DNA of 64,000 nt from Chloroflexota bacterium (GTDB lineage: Bacteria > Chloroflexota > Dehalococcoidia > DSTF01 > RBG-16-68-14), in the NCBI GenBank assembly GCA_029262675.1, contig JAJCYW010000006.1, positions 1-64,000 of the forward strand, in the 5' to 3' direction. A model generated the notes under the pieces. It did not search any database. It saw only the letters and a program-made list of their open reading frames with translations, and was not told the origin of the DNA. This document shows positions 20,836-29,582 of this stretch, one piece after another (positions within the stretch are counted from its first letter, which is position 1; each line of letters starts with the position of its first letter). The position numbers were made by a program, and so were the translations under genes.

Positions 20836-21692
20836 CAATGACGCAAGACGAATTAACCATCGCCGGCAAACGGTTCACGTCGCGGCTGATACTGGGCACC
20901 GGCAAGTACGCCAGCCCGGAGATCTGCCAACAAGCGCTGGAGGCATCCGGTACGGAGATCGTGACGGTCGCCATCCGGCGGCTCGACCTCGACAACCCGG
21001 ACAAGGAGACAGAGCTGGACTACATCGACTGGTCGCGCTACACCGTCCTGCCGAACACGGCCGGCTGCGCGACCGTCGAAGAAGCGCTGCTCACCGCGCG
21101 GCTGGGCCGCGAGCTGACGGGCTCCGATTGGGTGAAGCTGGAGGTGATCCCGGACCCCACCTACCTGCTGCCGGACGCTATTGGCACACTAGAGGCGGCC
21201 CGCGTTCTCATCGAAGAAGGCTTTAGCGTGCTGCCGTACATCCACGCCGACCCCGTGCTCGCCGGGCGGCTGGCGGAGATCGGCTGCGCGACGGTGATGC
21301 CGCTGGGCTCTGCTATCGGGAGCGGCCAGGGCATCCTGACGCTGGACGAGATCAAGATCATCATTGAGCAGGCTCAGGTGCCCGTCGTCGTCGACGCCGG
21401 CATCGGTGCGCCGTCCGACGCCGCGCTGGCAATGGAGAGCGGCGCCGACTGCGTGCTGCTCAACACCGCCGTCGCGTTGGCAGAAGATCCGGTGCAGATG
21501 GCTGAGGCCATGAAGCTGGGCGTGGAAGCCGGCCGCCGCGCGTATCTTGCCGGCCGCATTCCGAAGAAACATTTTGCGTCCGCCAGCAGCCCCCAAGAAG
21601 GTGTTGCCGGCGTCGCGAAGGTACCGAGCGATCTCAGCGCCAGCGATGATCCCGCCGTCGCGGCCGCGCGCCGACGCCAGCCTGTCTCCTAG
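20832..21692 (+). CDS. thiG: Thiazole synthase ThiG
   Basis: Forms the thiazole phosphate moiety of thiamine from deoxyxylulose phosphate, dehydroglycine and ThiS-thiocarboxylate. The 286-residue TIM-barrel protein has [50 protein letters not shown] and [15 protein letters not shown]. The last residues (about 262-286) extend past the usual end. GTG at 20832 is chosen because AGGAG lies about 10 bases upstream; an ATG two codons later is possible. The dehydroglycine donor would be the ThiO part of the downstream fusion. Confidence 0.96.
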   Translation: MTMTQDELTIAGKRFTSRLILGTGKYASPEICQQALEASGTEIVTVAIRRLDLDNPDKETELDYIDWSRYTVLPNTAGCATVEEALLTARLGRELTGSDWVKLEVIPDPTYLLPDAIGTLEAARVLIEEGFSVLPYIHADPVLAGRLAEIGCATVMPLGSAIGSGQGILTLDEIKIIIEQAQVPVVVDAGIGAPSDAALAMESGADCVLLNTAVALAEDPVQMAEAMKLGVEAGRRAYLAGRIPKKHFASASSPQEGVAGVAKVPSDLSASDDPAVAAARRRQPVS

Positions 21693-21706
21693 GTGGCGCC
21701 GCGGCC

Positions 21707-22387
21707 GTGACACAGCCACATGCCGACTCCGCGCAGCGCCGCGCCCGCTGGCCGCGACCGGCGCTGATGCTGGTGACGGACAGCGCGCGCCTCCACGGAC
21801 GCGACCTGGTCGAGGTCGTTTCCGCGGCGGTGGACGGGGGCGTCAACGTCGTCCAGCTACGCGACAAGGAACTGCCGCGCGAGGAAATTCGACTGCTGGC
21901 TTCTGCGCTGCGACAAGCGTTGGCGGGACGCGCGCTGCTGCTCGTCAACAGCTACCCGGACGTGGTGACGGCGACAGACGCGGATGGCGTCCACCTGCCG
22001 GAGCGCGGCATGACGGTCGCCACGGCACGCGCAATCGTCGGTGAGGATCGACTCGCCGGCCGCTCCGTCCACAGCGCCGAAGCGGCGAGGAGCGCGGCAC
22101 GGGAAGGCGTCGACTACGTCGTCGCGGGGACGGTGTTCGCGACGGCGTCGAAACCGGACGGCGAGGCGGCAGGGGTCGATTTCATCCGCAACGTTGTGGC
22201 CGCCATCGACGTGCCGGTGCTCGCTATCGGCGGCATCACCGCGGCCAATGCAGCAGATGTGATGGCCGCGGGCGCGGCGGGCATAGCCGTGATCGGCGCG
22301 ATTATGGACGCCAACGACCCAAGATCCGCTGCCGCCGCCCTTCGCGAGGCGATGGCGGCTGGGACAGGCGCAGGCCACCGATGCTAA
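21707..22387 (+). CDS. thiE: Thiamine phosphate synthase ThiE (operon copy)
   Basis: Joins HMP-pyrophosphate and thiazole phosphate. The 226-residue TIM-barrel has ALMLVTDS, VNVVQLRDKELP, LLVNSYPDV, DGVHLPERGM, DYVVAGTVFATASKP and VLAIGGITAANAADVMAAGA, as in ThiE/TenI proteins. Starts GTG 14 bp after thiG and overlaps the start of the thiS-thiO fusion by 7 bp. A diverged second copy lies at 23804-24427. One of the two may be the TenI-like relative, but both keep the phosphate-binding glycine motif. Confidence 0.9.
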   Translation: MTQPHADSAQRRARWPRPALMLVTDSARLHGRDLVEVVSAAVDGGVNVVQLRDKELPREEIRLLASALRQALAGRALLLVNSYPDVVTATDADGVHLPERGMTVATARAIVGEDRLAGRSVHSAEAARSAAREGVDYVVAGTVFATASKPDGEAAGVDFIRNVVAAIDVPVLAIGGITAANAADVMAAGAAGIAVIGAIMDANDPRSAAAALREAMAAGTGAGHRC

Positions 22388-23736
22388 CGCTTACGGTCAA
22401 CGGCAAGCGCCAGGACTTCACCGCCGGTGAGGATGGCAAGCTGGGGCTGCCGGCACTGATCGAGTCGCTCGGCGTCGACACACGCCGCATCGCCATCGCC
22501 GTCAACGGCGAAGTGGTGTCGAAGGCAGACCACGCCGGCGTCACGCTGCGAGACGGCGACGCGGTCGAGATCGTGCGCATGGTCGGCGGCGGGGCCACGG
22601 GCGGCCCTGCGCAGGCGGAGTTGGATGGCGCAGACGTCGTGATCGCGGGGGCCGGTATTATCGGCTGCGCAATCGCGTACGAGTTGTCGCGGCGGGGCGT
22701 GAGCTGCATCGTGCTCGACAGCCGTCGCGTCGGCATGGCGGCGACGAACGCCGCGGGCGGCATCCTGGCGCCGTTGGCGGAGTTCCGGCGGCCTGGCCCG
22801 CTGGTCGACCTGGGCCTGCGCAGCCTGCGGCGTTATCCGCAGTGGGTGGATCGTCTGCGCGAGGAGGTACCGGACGTCGACGTCGAATTCCACCTGAACG
22901 GCGTGCTGCGCGTCGCGCTGGACGAACGCGAGATGGAAGAGCTGCGCGGCGGCCTCCGCTACGCGGACGAATTGGGCGTGGAGTTGGTCGAACTCGACCG
23001 GTCGCTGGTGCGGGAAGTGGAGCCGCGGCTGAGCGCGAAGGTCGCCGGCGGCGTGTTCTGCCCGGACGAGGGCCAGATCAGCAATCAGCACGTTACGCTG
23101 GCACTCTCCCGCGCCGCGCAGCAGCGCGGCGCGCGCATCGTCGAAGGGGCGCCCGTCACCGGCTTTCGCCGTAGCGGGTCGCGCGTCACCGCTGCGCGTA
23201 CCACGCAGGGCGATTTCGCCTGCGACCGTGTCGTGCTCGCTGCGGGGCCGTGGACGCGGCCGCTGGCCGCGAAGCTGGGTGCCAACGTGCCGACGAAGCC
23301 CATCCGCGGGCAGATGATGGCGCTGGGCCCCATGGCGACGCCGCTGCGGCAGGTCGTCTGGGGTTCGCGGGGCTACCTGGTCCCGCGGGCGAACGGCCTC
23401 GTCTTCGCCGGCTCGACTGTGGAAGACGTGGGCTTTCGCTTCAACACGACGCAGCGCGGACTCGCCGCCATCCGCCGCGCAGCGCGCGAGCTGGCGCCGC
23501 AGATGCGGACGCTTGAGGAGCACTTCACGTGGTTCGGCTTCCGCCCCGGCTCGCCGGACGGCCTGCCGATTCTGGGCCCGCTGCCGGGCTGGGAGAACGT
23601 GTCGGTTGCGACCGGCCACTTCCGCAACGGCATCCTGCTGGCTCCCATCACCGGCAAGCTGATGGCAGACCTGATCGTCGAGGGCAAGGACGCGGAGCTC
23701 GCCGCGTTTGCCCCGGAGAGATTCGCGGCAGGCTGA
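22381..23736 (+). CDS. thiO: ThiS-ThiO fusion: sulfur carrier joined to glycine oxidase
   Basis: A 451-residue protein. Residues 1-70 are ThiS-like (LTVNGKRQDF at the start, IAIAVNGEVV, LRDGDAVEIVRMVGGG). Residues about 83-451 are a ThiO-type FAD-dependent glycine oxidase, with the dinucleotide motif VVIAGAGIIGCAIAYELSRRG and the late segment FRPGSPDGLPILGPLPG. ThiO makes dehydroglycine for ThiG. ThiS normally works through a free C-terminal GlyGly that is adenylated and thiocarboxylated, yet here GG is internal (VGGGATGG). So either proteolysis releases it or the domain acts differently. No stop or obvious frameshift site separates the parts. No thiF is in the window. Confidence 0.88.
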   Translation: MLTLTVNGKRQDFTAGEDGKLGLPALIESLGVDTRRIAIAVNGEVVSKADHAGVTLRDGDAVEIVRMVGGGATGGPAQAELDGADVVIAGAGIIGCAIAYELSRRGVSCIVLDSRRVGMAATNAAGGILAPLAEFRRPGPLVDLGLRSLRRYPQWVDRLREEVPDVDVEFHLNGVLRVALDEREMEELRGGLRYADELGVELVELDRSLVREVEPRLSAKVAGGVFCPDEGQISNQHVTLALSRAAQQRGARIVEGAPVTGFRRSGSRVTAARTTQGDFACDRVVLAAGPWTRPLAAKLGANVPTKPIRGQMMALGPMATPLRQVVWGSRGYLVPRANGLVFAGSTVEDVGFRFNTTQRGLAAIRRAARELAPQMRTLEEHFTWFGFRPGSPDGLPILGPLPGWENVSVATGHFRNGILLAPITGKLMADLIVEGKDAELAAFAPERFAAG

Positions 23737-23803
23737 AGCCTGTCCCACAGGCACTCTTTTCCTATAGTAGAAGCGTTCAAATTGGGGCGTCAGTTGAACG
23801 CTC

Positions 23804-24427
23804 CTACACTTTGAATCGGGCGGCTAGCTCCTGCGCCGCCGCTCGCACGTCATCGACTGCGCAGACGGCGCTGATCACGGCGACGGCGTCCGCGCCGGCG
23901 GCTACCGCCTCCTCGACGTTGTCCGCGTTAATCCCGCCTATGGCGACGACGGGCAGCCTAACGGCGCGCTTCACGTCGCGCAGCGTGTCGGGGCTGGCCG
24001 GGCGGGCCGTGCTCTTCGTATCCGTGGCGAAGATGCTGCCGACGGCGACGTACGAAGCGCCATCGGCCACGGCCCGTTCTGCCTCTTCCACGTTGTTGGT
24101 GGAGACGCCGACGACGAAGCCTTCCGGGACGAGTGCGCGCGCCTCGGCGGCCGACAGGTCGCGCTGGCCAAGGTGGACACCGTCCGCGCCGACGGCGAGC
24201 GCGAAGTCGACGTGGTCGTTCACGATGAAGAGGGCGTCGTGCTCGCGGCACAGCTTGCGGATTGCACGCGCGTCCGAAATCTGGTCGCCTTTGTCGCAGC
24301 GCTTGTCGCGCCACTGCACCATCGCGGCGCCGCCCTCTAGTGCCAGTCGCGCTACGTCGACGGGGTCCCTGCCGGCGCAGGCGGCGGGGTCGACGATGAC
24401 GTAGAGGCCACATATCCCGTTCGGCAT
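23804..24427 (-). CDS. thiE: Second thiamine phosphate synthase ThiE
   Basis: A 207-residue ThiE/TenI family protein, transcribed toward the thiamine operon. It shows LYVIVDP, AAMVQWRDKRCDKGDQ, LFIVNDHVDFALAVGADGVHLGQRDL, VGVSTNN, YVAVGSIFATDTK and VVAIGGINADN, all of the phosphate- and pyrimidine-binding motifs. It differs markedly from the copy at 21707, so it is an old paralogue or a separate acquisition. It sits outside the riboswitch-controlled transcript, which might provide basal or salvage activity; that is inference. Confidence 0.9.
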   Translation of the reverse strand: MPNGICGLYVIVDPAACAGRDPVDVARLALEGGAAMVQWRDKRCDKGDQISDARAIRKLCREHDALFIVNDHVDFALAVGADGVHLGQRDLSAAEARALVPEGFVVGVSTNNVEEAERAVADGASYVAVGSIFATDTKSTARPASPDTLRDVKRAVRLPVVAIGGINADNVEEAVAAGADAVAVISAVCAVDDVRAAAQELAARFKV

Positions 24428-24488
24428 AGCGGTTCTATTGTACGCGCCTGCCCGCGCTCTCCGCGATCTCCTCCGCTATCATGCGTGC

Positions 24489-25400
24489 GTGCGGTTACTT
24501 CACGTAGCGATGCTCGTAGCACTGAGCGTCATCTGGGGCTCGGCGTTCATGCTCGTCAAAGTCGCGCTAGAGGACGTGCCGCCGCTGACGCTCGTTGCGG
24601 GGCGCGTGACGGGCGCGTTCCTGTTTCTGGCCGCGGCGCTCGCCGTGCTCGGCAAGCGGTTGCCGCTAAAGAGGGAAGCCTGGTTCGCGTTTGCGTTCCT
24701 GGCCGTGGTCAACAACATGTTCCCCTTCACACTGTTGACGTGGGGCCAGCAGCACGTCGATAGTTCTCTGGCGGCCATCCTCGTCGCCAGCATGCCGCTC
24801 ACCACGGTGCTGCTGGCGCACATCTGGATCGACGAGCGGCTCACGGTGGACAAAGCGATCGGCGTGCTGGTGGGCTTCGGCGGCGTTTTCCTGCTGATCG
24901 GCGGCGACCTGCAGGACATCACCGGCTCCAGCACGCTGGGCCAGCTGGCGATTATCGGCGGCGCCGTCGGCTACTCCACCGGCACAGTCTTTGCGAGGCG
25001 TTACATGGTCGACGCCGACCCCGATGTCACTGCTACGGGCCAAACGCTCGTCGGTACTGTCCTGATGATCCCTATCGCGCTCGCAGTGGACACGCCGTTC
25101 GACCTGTCGATCTCGGTCAAGGCGGGGCTGGCCTGGGCAGTGCTGGGAGTGCTCTCCAGCGCAATCGCCTACCTGATCTTCTTCCGGCTGGTGCGGATGG
25201 TGACTGCGACCGAGGCCTCGATGGTCGCCTACCTGATTCCGGTGACGGCCGTCCTGCTCGGCGCGCTGGTTCTGGACGAATCGTTCGGCCTAACGCGCTT
25301 CTTCGGACTCGCCGTCATCATCTTCGGCGTCTGGATCGTCAACGGCGGCGGGGCGTGGCTGACGGCCCGGCTACGGCCGGGCCGCACTGCGGTGACGTAG
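24489..25400 (+). CDS. EamA-family (DMT) transporter
   Basis: A 303-residue membrane protein with about ten hydrophobic helices arranged as two EamA repeats. The first opens LVALSVIWGSAFMLVKVAL and the second begins around LGQLAIIGGAVGYSTGTVFARRY. Each repeat ends with the usual helix (VGFGGVFLLIGG and GLAVIIFGVWIVNGG). Members export amino acids, nucleosides or other metabolites; the substrate here is unknown. The GTG at 24489 is chosen as the closest start before the first helix, but no clear ribosome site supports it. Divergent from thiE. Confidence 0.85.
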   Translation: MRLLHVAMLVALSVIWGSAFMLVKVALEDVPPLTLVAGRVTGAFLFLAAALAVLGKRLPLKREAWFAFAFLAVVNNMFPFTLLTWGQQHVDSSLAAILVASMPLTTVLLAHIWIDERLTVDKAIGVLVGFGGVFLLIGGDLQDITGSSTLGQLAIIGGAVGYSTGTVFARRYMVDADPDVTATGQTLVGTVLMIPIALAVDTPFDLSISVKAGLAWAVLGVLSSAIAYLIFFRLVRMVTATEASMVAYLIPVTAVLLGALVLDESFGLTRFFGLAVIIFGVWIVNGGGAWLTARLRPGRTAVT

Positions 25401-25671
25401 CCTGCCTCTAGCTGGGCCGGCGGCTATGGGGCCGGGACGCCAGGCGCCCACGCCGCCTGCCCCTTCACAACGTGGAGCGACCCCACGCACCGCCGCGGCC
25501 TGACCATCGAGACGTTCCGCTAGCTGGAGCGATTCGCCAACAGCGTCCGGGCGGGTCGGTACCGCTGCGAACGCTGGTAGGGACTTTGGATCGGCATAGA
25601 GGAGATCCACATCCTGCTGCGCGTAGTGAAGTAGCGCCACAGGTACGTCTTCTCCAGATAAGCCCGTGTAG
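25401..25671. other. Intergenic stretch, possible gene remnant
   Basis: No intact gene. On the plus strand a protein-like reading continues through three stops (for example TIETFR, then LERFANSVRAGRYRCERW, then GLWIGIEEIHILLR), which hints at a decayed short gene. The minus strand has an open frame whose composition looks like noise. I cannot assign the fragment to a family. Confidence 0.3.
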
Positions 25672-26556
25672 TTACGTAGCCTGGCCGTCCGCCAGGTGAC
25701 TTTTCTCCCGCAGGTAGTCTGCCAGAGCCTCCTGCCAGGGGCGCATGGGCGGGATGCCGGCCTCTTTCAGCGCGCGGTTCTCCATCACGGAGTAGGCTGG
25801 GCGGGCGGCCGGTGCACCCAGTTCGTCGCTCGAAATCGGTGCGAGGCTGGGCTGGAGACCGGCCAGCTCGAAGATCTCGGCCGCGAACCGGTACCAGGAC
25901 GTCTCTCCGCTGTTCGTCACGTGGTAGAGTCCGTAGCGCTCCGTGGCCGCCAGCTCCTGGAGCTTGGCGGCCAGGTCGTGCGTCTGCGTCGGCGACGAGA
26001 CCTGGTCGTCGACGACGCGCAGCGCCTCGCCCGCGCGCGCCTTGCGCAGCATCGTCTCGACGAAGTTGCCGCCCTTGCCGCTGGCGCCTGCGACGCCGAA
26101 CAGGCTGGAACTGCGGACGACGAAGTGCCTGGGGTTGCTCTGGCGCACCAGATGCTCGCCGGCGAGCTTGGACGTGCCGTAGACGCTGAGCGGCCGCGGT
26201 AGGTCGGTTTCGGCATAGGGGCTATCCTTCTCGCCGCCCCACACGTAGTCGGTGCTGATAGACATCACGGCCGCTCCGGCTTCGCGAGCGGCGTCCGCGA
26301 CGTTCTTCGCGCCGAGGCCGTTGACCTCGAAAGCCTGCGCGCCGTTCGACTCGCACTCGTCGACGCGGTGGTAGGCGGCGGTGTTGATGACGAGGTCTGG
26401 CGCGGCCTTCGCGATGATCTCGTGCGCCTGGTCGCGATTGCAGACATCGAACTCGTCGTGCGCAAACGGCAGCAGTTCGCCGTTCCAGACACGACGAATG
26501 TCGCTACCGAGCTGGCCCTGGCTGCCGATGAGGAGCGTGCGTGCTGGCTGCGTCAC
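25672..26556 (-). CDS. rfbD: dTDP-4-dehydrorhamnose reductase
   Basis: Final step of dTDP-L-rhamnose synthesis for surface polysaccharide. The 294-residue extended SDR has the NAD(P) motif LIGSQGQLGSD, the catalytic YGTSKLAGE (Tyr-x3-Lys), INTAAYHRVDECE and STDYVWGG, all typical of RfbD. The GTG start overlaps the stop of a small upstream ORF by 3 bases in a GTGA arrangement. No rfbA, B or C lies within the window. It may cooperate with the DUF2298 glycosyltransferase, but this is speculation. Confidence 0.93.
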   Translation of the reverse strand: MTQPARTLLIGSQGQLGSDIRRVWNGELLPFAHDEFDVCNRDQAHEIIAKAAPDLVINTAAYHRVDECESNGAQAFEVNGLGAKNVADAAREAGAAVMSISTDYVWGGEKDSPYAETDLPRPLSVYGTSKLAGEHLVRQSNPRHFVVRSSSLFGVAGASGKGGNFVETMLRKARAGEALRVVDDQVSSPTQTHDLAAKLQELAATERYGLYHVTNSGETSWYRFAAEIFELAGLQPSLAPISSDELGAPAARPAYSVMENRALKEAGIPPMRPWQEALADYLREKSHLADGQAT

Positions 26557-26729
26557 GCGCCTGGGTGGGCGACGGTCTGTACGGAGGGAGGAGCAGTCGC
26601 CTGCACATTGTCGTCGCCCGTGAAGCCGAACACATCACAGGCGCGGCGGGCGCGGTCGTCGTCGTACAGCCTGGGTACGGAGACCGTCGCGTCGTCGACT
26701 GCGCTCTTCGCTGCCTTCTCTGTCACCAT
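26553..26729 (-). CDS. Small ORF translationally coupled to rfbD
   Basis: A 58-codon frame with ATG at 26729, preceded by GAGGGGGAGGGGAG, one of the strongest ribosome sites in the window. It ends TGA at 26553-26555 inside the rfbD start. The product begins MVTEKAAKSAVDDATVSVPR and contains YDDDRARRACDVFGF; it is soluble and acidic. No family recognised. It could be a genuine small protein or a leader that couples translation to rfbD. Confidence 0.5.
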   Translation of the reverse strand: MVTEKAAKSAVDDATVSVPRLYDDDRARRACDVFGFTGDDNVQATAPPSVQTVAHPGA

Positions 26730-26887
26730 GGTTTGCGCTCCCCTCCCCCTCTGGAGTAATGTCCGGTTCTACACGTAGCTTCGACTGTCCATTACGTCTG
26801 CAAAAGAGCCGCTGCCCTCGGCAGCGCCTTCGTCTACGTCTCAGGCGTGGCCCACGCGGCGGCTGCAACTCCTGCTGCGAACGAGGC
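26557..26887. other. Intergenic region between dapA and rfbD
   Basis: About 330 bp. The left half is the small coupled ORF. The right half (26745-26887) holds its ribosome site and a GC-rich stretch with no gene. I see no terminator with a T-tract for dapA. Confidence 0.4.
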
Positions 26888-27784
26888 CTATACGGACACC
26901 GGCAGATCGATACGGTGTTTTTCCACCTCTGCCATGATCCGTTCGCCTGTCGCGTCGTCGGGGCCGCAGAGCGGCAGCCGAACGCCGCCCGCGGGGAAGC
27001 CGAGGCGGTTCATCGCGTACTTGAGCGGAATCGGGCTGGTGACGACGAAGAGCGCCTCGATCAGGGGCAGCAGCCTATCGTGGATCGACGCGGCTTCGGC
27101 TCCTGATCCGGCAGCTGCCGCGGCGATCATCTCCGCCACCTGCCGCCCGACGAGGTGCGACACAACGCTGATCGCGCCGTAGCCGCCGGCCGCGACGATG
27201 GCGAGCGTGTGTTCATCGGCGCCGCTCCAGACGCGAAAGCCGGGCGCGGCATCGCGGATGACATCTGTCACCTGCTGCAGATCGCCAGCCGCTTCCTTGA
27301 TGCCAGCGATGTTTGGCACAGAAGACAGCCGCACGGTCGTCTCGGCTTCCAGATTGACGCTGGTGCGGCCCGGCACGTTGTACAGAATGACTGGCAGGGA
27401 CGTCGCTTCGGCGATGGCGGTGAAGTGCTGCTCCAGCCCGCTCTGTGGCGGCCGGTTGTAGTACGGCGTCACCGCGAGGATGCCATCGACGCCGGTGCGC
27501 TCCGCTTCGCGCGTCAGCTCCACGCTCTCCGCAGTATCGTTCGTGCCGGTGTTGGCAATTACTGCGCCGCGGTCGCCGACGGCCTGCTTGATCTCTTCAA
27601 ACAGCCGCAGCTTCTCCGCGCGGCTGAGCGTGGCCGACTCGCCCGTGGTGCCGGCGACGACGACGCCCTCGCTGCCGGAGTCGAGCAGGGCCAGCGCCAG
27701 CCGCTTCGCGCTGGCGTAGTCGACCGCGCTGTCCGCCGCGAACGGCGTGACCATTGCGGTGATAAGGCGGCCAAGCTCGGGCAT
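26888..27784 (-). CDS. dapA: 4-hydroxy-tetrahydrodipicolinate synthase DapA
   Basis: Condenses pyruvate with aspartate semialdehyde on the way to lysine and diaminopimelate. The 298-residue barrel protein shows the GTTGESATLS motif, ANTGTNDT, YNVPGRTSV, and the Schiff-base lysine in IAGIKEAAGD. The ATG at 27784 has AGGTGG upstream; a GTG 12 bp earlier is less well placed. Directly downstream of asd, which makes its substrate, with an 11-bp hairpin between the two genes. Confidence 0.95.
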   Translation of the reverse strand: MPELGRLITAMVTPFAADSAVDYASAKRLALALLDSGSEGVVVAGTTGESATLSRAEKLRLFEEIKQAVGDRGAVIANTGTNDTAESVELTREAERTGVDGILAVTPYYNRPPQSGLEQHFTAIAEATSLPVILYNVPGRTSVNLEAETTVRLSSVPNIAGIKEAAGDLQQVTDVIRDAAPGFRVWSGADEHTLAIVAAGGYGAISVVSHLVGRQVAEMIAAAAAGSGAEAASIHDRLLPLIEALFVVTSPIPLKYAMNRLGFPAGGVRLPLCGPDDATGERIMAEVEKHRIDLPVSV

Positions 27785-27813
27785 GGTAGTTACCACCTAC
27801 GAATATGCGCGCG

Positions 27814-27841
27814 CGTACTTTCGTAGGCGCACGAAAGTACG
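27814..27841. repeat. Perfect 11-bp hairpin between asd and dapA
   Basis: Arms CGTACTTTCGT (27814-27824) and ACGAAAGTACG (27831-27841), loop AGGCGC. No T-tract on either strand, so not a standard terminator. It lies in the asd-dapA intercistronic gap, so it could be an operator, a processing site or an mRNA stabiliser. Confidence 0.6.
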
Positions 27842-27894
27842 GGGATTATAGCAAAATTGCGCGGGAGCCTGTGCGTTGGCTACGAGGGCGCGTC

Positions 27895-28926
27895 CTAGAT
27901 GCGGCCGCGCTTGATCAGCTCTTCCGCAATCTGGAGCGCGTTGGTGGCGGCGCCCTTGCGGAGGTTGTCACCGACGACCCAGAAGACGAGGCCGTTACGG
28001 TGCGAACTGTCCTGGCGGATGCGACCGATGAAGACGTCGTCGCGGCCAGCGGCCGTGATTGGCTGCGGATAGAGACTGATGGTGGGGTCATCCTGGACGA
28101 CGATGCCGGCCGCCTCACGCAAGACCGTCTGGGCCTCCTCCGCATCCATTGCATTCGCCATTTCCACATTGACCGCGGCGGCATGGCCGACGTAGACGGG
28201 CACGCGCACGCAGGTGGCGGAGACGGCCAGGTCCGGCAGGTGCATGATCTTGCGCAGCTCCGCGGAGACTTTCCACTCCTCGCTGGTATAGCCGTCATCC
28301 TTGAACGAACCGATCTCCGGCAGGAGGTTGTGCGCGATCTGGTGCGGATAGACGTGCGGCGACGGACGCTGATTCTCCAGCACCCGGCGCGTCTGTTCCG
28401 TCAGCTCTTTGACCGCAGCCTGCCCGGTCCCCGATACGGACTGGTACGTCGACACGATGACACGCTGCACAGGGTTGACGTCGTGCAGCGGAGCGAGCGC
28501 GAGCGCGATCGGCGTCGTCGAGCAGTTCGGGATCGCGAGGATGCCCTCGTGGTCGTCGACGTCGGCGGGGTTTACTTCCGGCACCACCAGCGGCACGTGT
28601 TGCTCCATCCGCCAGACGCCGCTGTCGTCGATCACGACGGCGCCCGCTTCGACAGCGAGGGGCGCTATTGTGCGCGACACGTCGTCGGTGGCGGAGATGA
28701 AGACCAGATCGACGCCGGCGAACGACCGCGGGCCGATCTCCTGCACCTCTATCTCCTGACCGCCGTATTCGATTGTCGTACCGGCGGACCGCTTGCTGGC
28801 AAAGAGCGTCAGGGCACGCAGCGGAAACGCGCGGTCATGGAGAATGCGCAGAAACTGCTGTCCGACGATGCCGGTAGCGCCGACGACGGCGACGTTGTAG
28901 CGCTTCTCTGCAGCTTGCTCGGCCAT
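27895..28926 (-). CDS. asd: Aspartate-semialdehyde dehydrogenase
   Basis: Reduces aspartyl phosphate to the semialdehyde. The 343-residue protein has the NADP motif VAVVGATGIVGQQFLRIL, the catalytic cysteine in AIPNCSTTPIA, the QSVSGTGQAAV region and the later CVRVPVYVGHAAAVNVE. ATG at 28926 is used; a TTG six bases earlier has no support. First gene of the asd-dapA pair feeding lysine and diaminopimelate, which links to the cell-wall genes in the window. Confidence 0.95.
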   Translation of the reverse strand: MAEQAAEKRYNVAVVGATGIVGQQFLRILHDRAFPLRALTLFASKRSAGTTIEYGGQEIEVQEIGPRSFAGVDLVFISATDDVSRTIAPLAVEAGAVVIDDSGVWRMEQHVPLVVPEVNPADVDDHEGILAIPNCSTTPIALALAPLHDVNPVQRVIVSTYQSVSGTGQAAVKELTEQTRRVLENQRPSPHVYPHQIAHNLLPEIGSFKDDGYTSEEWKVSAELRKIMHLPDLAVSATCVRVPVYVGHAAAVNVEMANAMDAEEAQTVLREAAGIVVQDDPTISLYPQPITAAGRDDVFIGRIRQDSSHRNGLVFWVVGDNLRKGAATNALQIAEELIKRGRI

Positions 28927-29013
28927 AATCAATCCCGGAAGGTGCTGTTCTACTCCCCGTTCAGGGAGCTTTCGTTATGTATCATATTCGGTCTCCGCAG
29001 GAAGCACAACGGC

Positions 29014-29499
29014 CTAGGCATCCACTCCGCGAATTAGGCGCACCGCCTCGCGGACGATAGCACCATGGCGGCGCAGAAGCAGCGCGCGCGTCGCGTCGAT
29101 ACGCTCGGCCTGCGCTCGCGATAGCGCCCCGCGGCGCGCCGAGTCGGCCACTTCATCCTCGTCGTCAACGGCGGCTCGGCCCGCAGGGTCCACGCAGACA
29201 TCGAGCAGCAGGTCGCGATAGGACACTTCGCCGCCCGCGATGCGCACGTCCTCCACCACGTCGAAGCGGTGGACGATGAGGGCCCCGCTGGGCGCTTCGA
29301 TACGGTAGAGCACGTACGGCCGCCGCGGCCAGAAGAACCCCAGCGTGCGGCTGCCGGCGGGGATACGGAAGCCGCTGGCGTACCGCGCTCGCTCGCTCAC
29401 GTGACGCAGCACTGCGACGTGAGGCCGCCGCAGGACGAGGTCGCACGCGAACCGCTCCTCGCGGCCGTCCAGGTGTCGCTTGACCTCGGTGATCCGCAC
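29014..29499 (-). CDS. DUF402 family protein (FomD/Ntdp-like)
   Basis: A 161-residue protein of the DUF402 fold. The core shows TLGFFWPRRPYVLYRIE, a VEDVRIAGGEVSYRDLLLDVCVD strand pair and the acidic VDDEDEVAD, which in the family coordinate divalent metal. Relatives hydrolyse nucleoside di- or triphosphates or nucleotidyl phosphonates; activity here is not proven. GTG at 29499 is preferred because GGAG lies about 12 bases upstream. An earlier in-frame GTG would add a basic tail without ribosome site. Divergent from the enoyl-CoA hydratase gene. Confidence 0.72.
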   Translation of the reverse strand: MRITEVKRHLDGREERFACDLVLRRPHVAVLRHVSERARYASGFRIPAGSRTLGFFWPRRPYVLYRIEAPSGALIVHRFDVVEDVRIAGGEVSYRDLLLDVCVDPAGRAAVDDEDEVADSARRGALSRAQAERIDATRALLLRRHGAIVREAVRLIRGVDA

Positions 29500-29582
29500 T
29501 AGACGCGCGCTCCAATCGGGTGCTATCCTAGCTCTCCGGCGGATACGAAACAACGAGACCACGTTCGCGAGGGAGAGGCAGC

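Noticed and set aside
22560..22660. Programmed frameshift releasing free ThiS after GG
   Set aside because: The -1 frame has no nearby stop, and the +1 frame continues about 20 codons to a TGA. No clear slippery site or ending at GG.
25371..25640. Minus-strand 89-codon frame after the EamA gene
   Set aside because: No ribosome site and unlike any known family. The plus strand carries a stop-broken reading that looks more like a remnant.
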